From Bacteroidales bacterium (lineage in GTDB: Bacteria; Bacteroidota; Bacteroidia; Bacteroidales; UBA932), in contig JAFZFL010000163.1 in assembly GCA_017555925.1 (NCBI GenBank), forward strand, positions 1 to 7,496: 7,496 nt of DNA, given 5' to 3'. This document shows positions 5,545-7,496 of this stretch, piece after piece. The notes under the pieces are model-generated. The model worked only from the letters and a program-made list of their open reading frames with translations. It had not been told where the DNA came from and made no database searches. The position numbers and the translations under genes are program-made. Within the stretch, counting starts at the first letter, position 1. Each line of letters opens with the position of its first letter.

Positions 5545-7496
5545 GGTTAATCGTTTTGTGGCTAAATATCTGCTTTTGGGTCTTGTGGCAGTAGGATTGT
5601 TTGCGACCTCATGCGTGCATGAGAAGAATGAGTATGCTCCGGAGTCATCAATCATAATTGGTTATGACGTAAAATTGAACAATGTTTCTGATAAGCCTGC
5701 AACAAAGGCCGATGACGGAGGTATGGTTGTTGGTGAAAAGATAGAGATAGAGCGATTGAGTGAGAAATTTGGAGAGAAGAACCTCTTTTTGCATACAATT
5801 ACAAATGTTTGGGATGGTAGTGCGACAGGTGGCGCTGCAAATGGTGTGGCAAATGGTGCCGGATATGGAAGTGATGTTCTTACAAGGGGCGCATTTATTA
5901 AAAATGGGCAGGAAGAGGGATGCTATTCCATTACTGATAAGCAGATAGCTGTTTCTGCATGGGTATATGATGGTGATGTTTCGGGCGGATATACATCTGG
6001 ACAACAATATTTTGTGAATGATTTGTTGGAGAGCCCATGGAGCAGTACAAGATACTGGCCGGAGCTTAACGACCATTTGAGGTTTTATGCCTATGCTCCA
6101 ACAGATGTGCAGAGTGGCGAGAAAAACAATGGCGCGGCAAATTATGTAACACTTCCATCTGCATGGGGTAATGCTTGTGTGCCTTCATTTGATTTTGTTG
6201 TGCCTGCAAATGTAGAGGAACAGAGTGATTTGTTGGTTGCTTCTGCACATGTTAAAAAAGAGGTCTTTGGCTCGGATGTAAATCTAAAGTTCTACCACGC
6301 GCTTACTGCGGTGCAATTTATGGTTGAAGATCTTAATGGCTTATTGATAAAGAGAGTTACATTAAGCGGTGTAAAGAATGAAGAGACATATACCTATGCG
6401 CATAATTTGAATGGCAATGCAGCAAGTACCGATGCCGCATACGATTTGGAAAACGGATCATGGAGCTCTGCAGATGCAACTGCAGATGGTGAGTATGTGC
6501 TGGATTTTACTTCAGGAGAACTGGAGAAAGCAGATGGAATAGAAAGTAATGACGGATATAAGTTCGTGACAGGCGATGAAACCCCTACCGTATATACATT
6601 GAACGAGGGCAATTTCATCCTGTTCCTTATGCCCCAACAGTTGGGCGATGATGCCCAAATAACCCTCGAAGGTTATGATGAAATTAGAGGTGAGAACGTT
6701 ACACTGTCGGGAAAAATAGGAGGAAGCGGCAAAGAGTGGAAAAAAGGCCAGCATATAATTTACAAGATTTCAACATCAGACATATCAGTTCAGTATGTGT
6801 TTGAGGTGGAGGAGGTTTCTATTGATATGTTCCAGAATGATATAGTGAAGGAACCTCTTCCTACTGTAGAGATAAATGGCCAGAATATTGTGAAGTATGT
6901 TCCGTTTTATGGGCAGTTGGGCAGAAAGTTTGATGTAAAGAGTTATAAAAAGACTACCAGATTGGGAGAGTCTGAACCTGAAATTACACCGTTGGTATGG
7001 AAGATTGAGACAGAAATTCCATATTGGATAGACAGAATTTCGGCTACATCCGGTACAGGTCTGAATAATGAGGCGGGTGTTGAGGAGGTTACATATGATG
7101 TTATTGCGCAAACTCCCAATTGTATTTCGCATAATAATCTTAATAGAGGTTTTCCTTATAATAATGAAACAGTGGCAACTGCTTATGATCTTTCTACTAA
7201 AGGTGGTGTAGCTGCAATGAATACTGCAAATTGTTATATAGTGGATGCTCCAGGCTATTATAAATTGCCTTTGGTGTATGGAAATGCAATAAAGGATGGA
7301 AGTTACAATACAGTATCCTATATAGCTGCGAATCCGTTAACTGAGCCAAGTTCTTCATCATATTTGCTGCCTGATAATACTTCAGTTACTGCATATTATG
7401 ATATTATGGGCCAGTTTTATAATTATGCGGGAGATGGAGGATGGACACCTGGTACTATCAATGATCCGTGGATTAATATAAATGACGATATCTTAA
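5543..7496 (+). CDS. Large fimbrillin-like lipoprotein, 3' end outside window
   Basis: The frame opens at ATG 5543 and has no stop through the right edge, giving at least 651 residues. A type II signal peptide (R4, K8, hydrophobic 9-20) ends in ATS-C24, so Cys24 is the likely lipidated residue. Fimbrillin hallmarks follow in order: LTRGAF (Arg115), RYWPELNDHLRFYAYAP (170-186), KFYHALTAVQFMV (249-261), NFILFLMPQQL (357-367) and EWKKGQHIIYKIS (398-410). RYWP and FYAYAP are shared with the lipoprotein gene at 611. The protein then continues past the usual fimbrillin end. A segment around W486 (WKIETEIPYWI) looks like a BACON/Ig-like strand region. A module with NTANCYIVDAPGYYKLPLVYGN (560-581) is recognisable from large Bacteroidales fimbrillin-associated proteins. 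It starts 35 bases after the beta-helix stop, so it is probably in the same operon. The length and extra modules favour a tip or accessory subunit over a stalk pilin, which is inference. The family assignment is strong. Confidence 0.85.
   Translation, partial: MVNRFVAKYLLLGLVAVGLFATSCVHEKNEYAPESSIIIGYDVKLNNVSDKPATKADDGGMVVGEKIEIERLSEKFGEKNLFLHTITNVWDGSATGGAANGVANGAGYGSDVLTRGAFIKNGQEEGCYSITDKQIAVSAWVYDGDVSGGYTSGQQYFVNDLLESPWSSTRYWPELNDHLRFYAYAPTDVQSGEKNNGAANYVTLPSAWGNACVPSFDFVVPANVEEQSDLLVASAHVKKEVFGSDVNLKFYHALTAVQFMVEDLNGLLIKRVTLSGVKNEETYTYAHNLNGNAASTDAAYDLENGSWSSADATADGEYVLDFTSGELEKADGIESNDGYKFVTGDETPTVYTLNEGNFILFLMPQQLGDDAQITLEGYDEIRGENVTLSGKIGGSGKEWKKGQHIIYKISTSDISVQYVFEVEEVSIDMFQNDIVKEPLPTVEINGQNIVKYVPFYGQLGRKFDVKSYKKTTRLGESEPEITPLVWKIETEIPYWIDRISATSGTGLNNEAGVEEVTYDVIAQTPNCISHNNLNRGFPYNNETVATAYDLSTKGGVAAMNTANCYIVDAPGYYKLPLVYGNAIKDGSYNTVSYIAANPLTEPSSSSYLLPDNTSVTAYYDIMGQFYNYAGDGGWTPGTINDPWININDDIL

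Noticed and set aside
5837..5858. Short direct repeat GCAAATGGTG (twice, 12 bases apart) in the last gene
   Set aside because: It encodes a low-complexity ANGVANGA linker; there are too few copies for a slippage or mobile-element signal.

Overview
The window looks like chromosomal DNA from a gut- or oral-type member of the Bacteroidota, order Bacteroidales. The evidence is the protein content, not a marker gene. Three of the four genes encode fimbrillin-like (FimA/Mfa-type) proteins. Two of these have lipoprotein signal peptides, and the leaders are AT-rich with no clear Shine-Dalgarno sequence, as is usual in this phylum. The species cannot be named from the sequence.

All four genes are on the + strand and coding is nearly continuous. 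(1) Positions 1-491 hold the 3' end of a fimbrillin gene whose start lies outside the window. (2) A 119-base gap holds two adjacent hairpins that probably end or attenuate the upstream transcript. (3) Positions 611-2131 encode a 506-residue lipoprotein with a fimbrillin body and a C-terminal domain resembling TasA/camelysin-type fibre proteins. (4) Only 13 bases later, 2145-5507 encodes a 1120-residue secreted right-handed beta-helix protein with about 20 glycine-rich coils and a C-terminal Cna-B/prealbumin-like domain. (5) After 35 bases containing a small tandem duplication, 5543 to the window end encodes a second fimbrillin-like lipoprotein of more than 651 residues. It is open at the right edge and carries extra C-terminal modules.

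The short gaps between the last three genes suggest one transcript. A plausible reading is an accessory or tip region of a fimbria-like surface structure. Gene 1 would be a conventional pilin subunit, and genes 2 and 4 modified fimbrillins serving as anchor, adaptor or tip components. Gene 3 would be a long rod-like adhesin made with them. This joint role is inferred from domain content and gene order. No chaperone, usher, protease, transposase, RNA gene, CRISPR array or recombinase is present.

The most unusual points are the fimbrillin plus TasA-like fusion and the large non-lipoprotein beta-helix protein placed between two lipoprotein fimbrillins.
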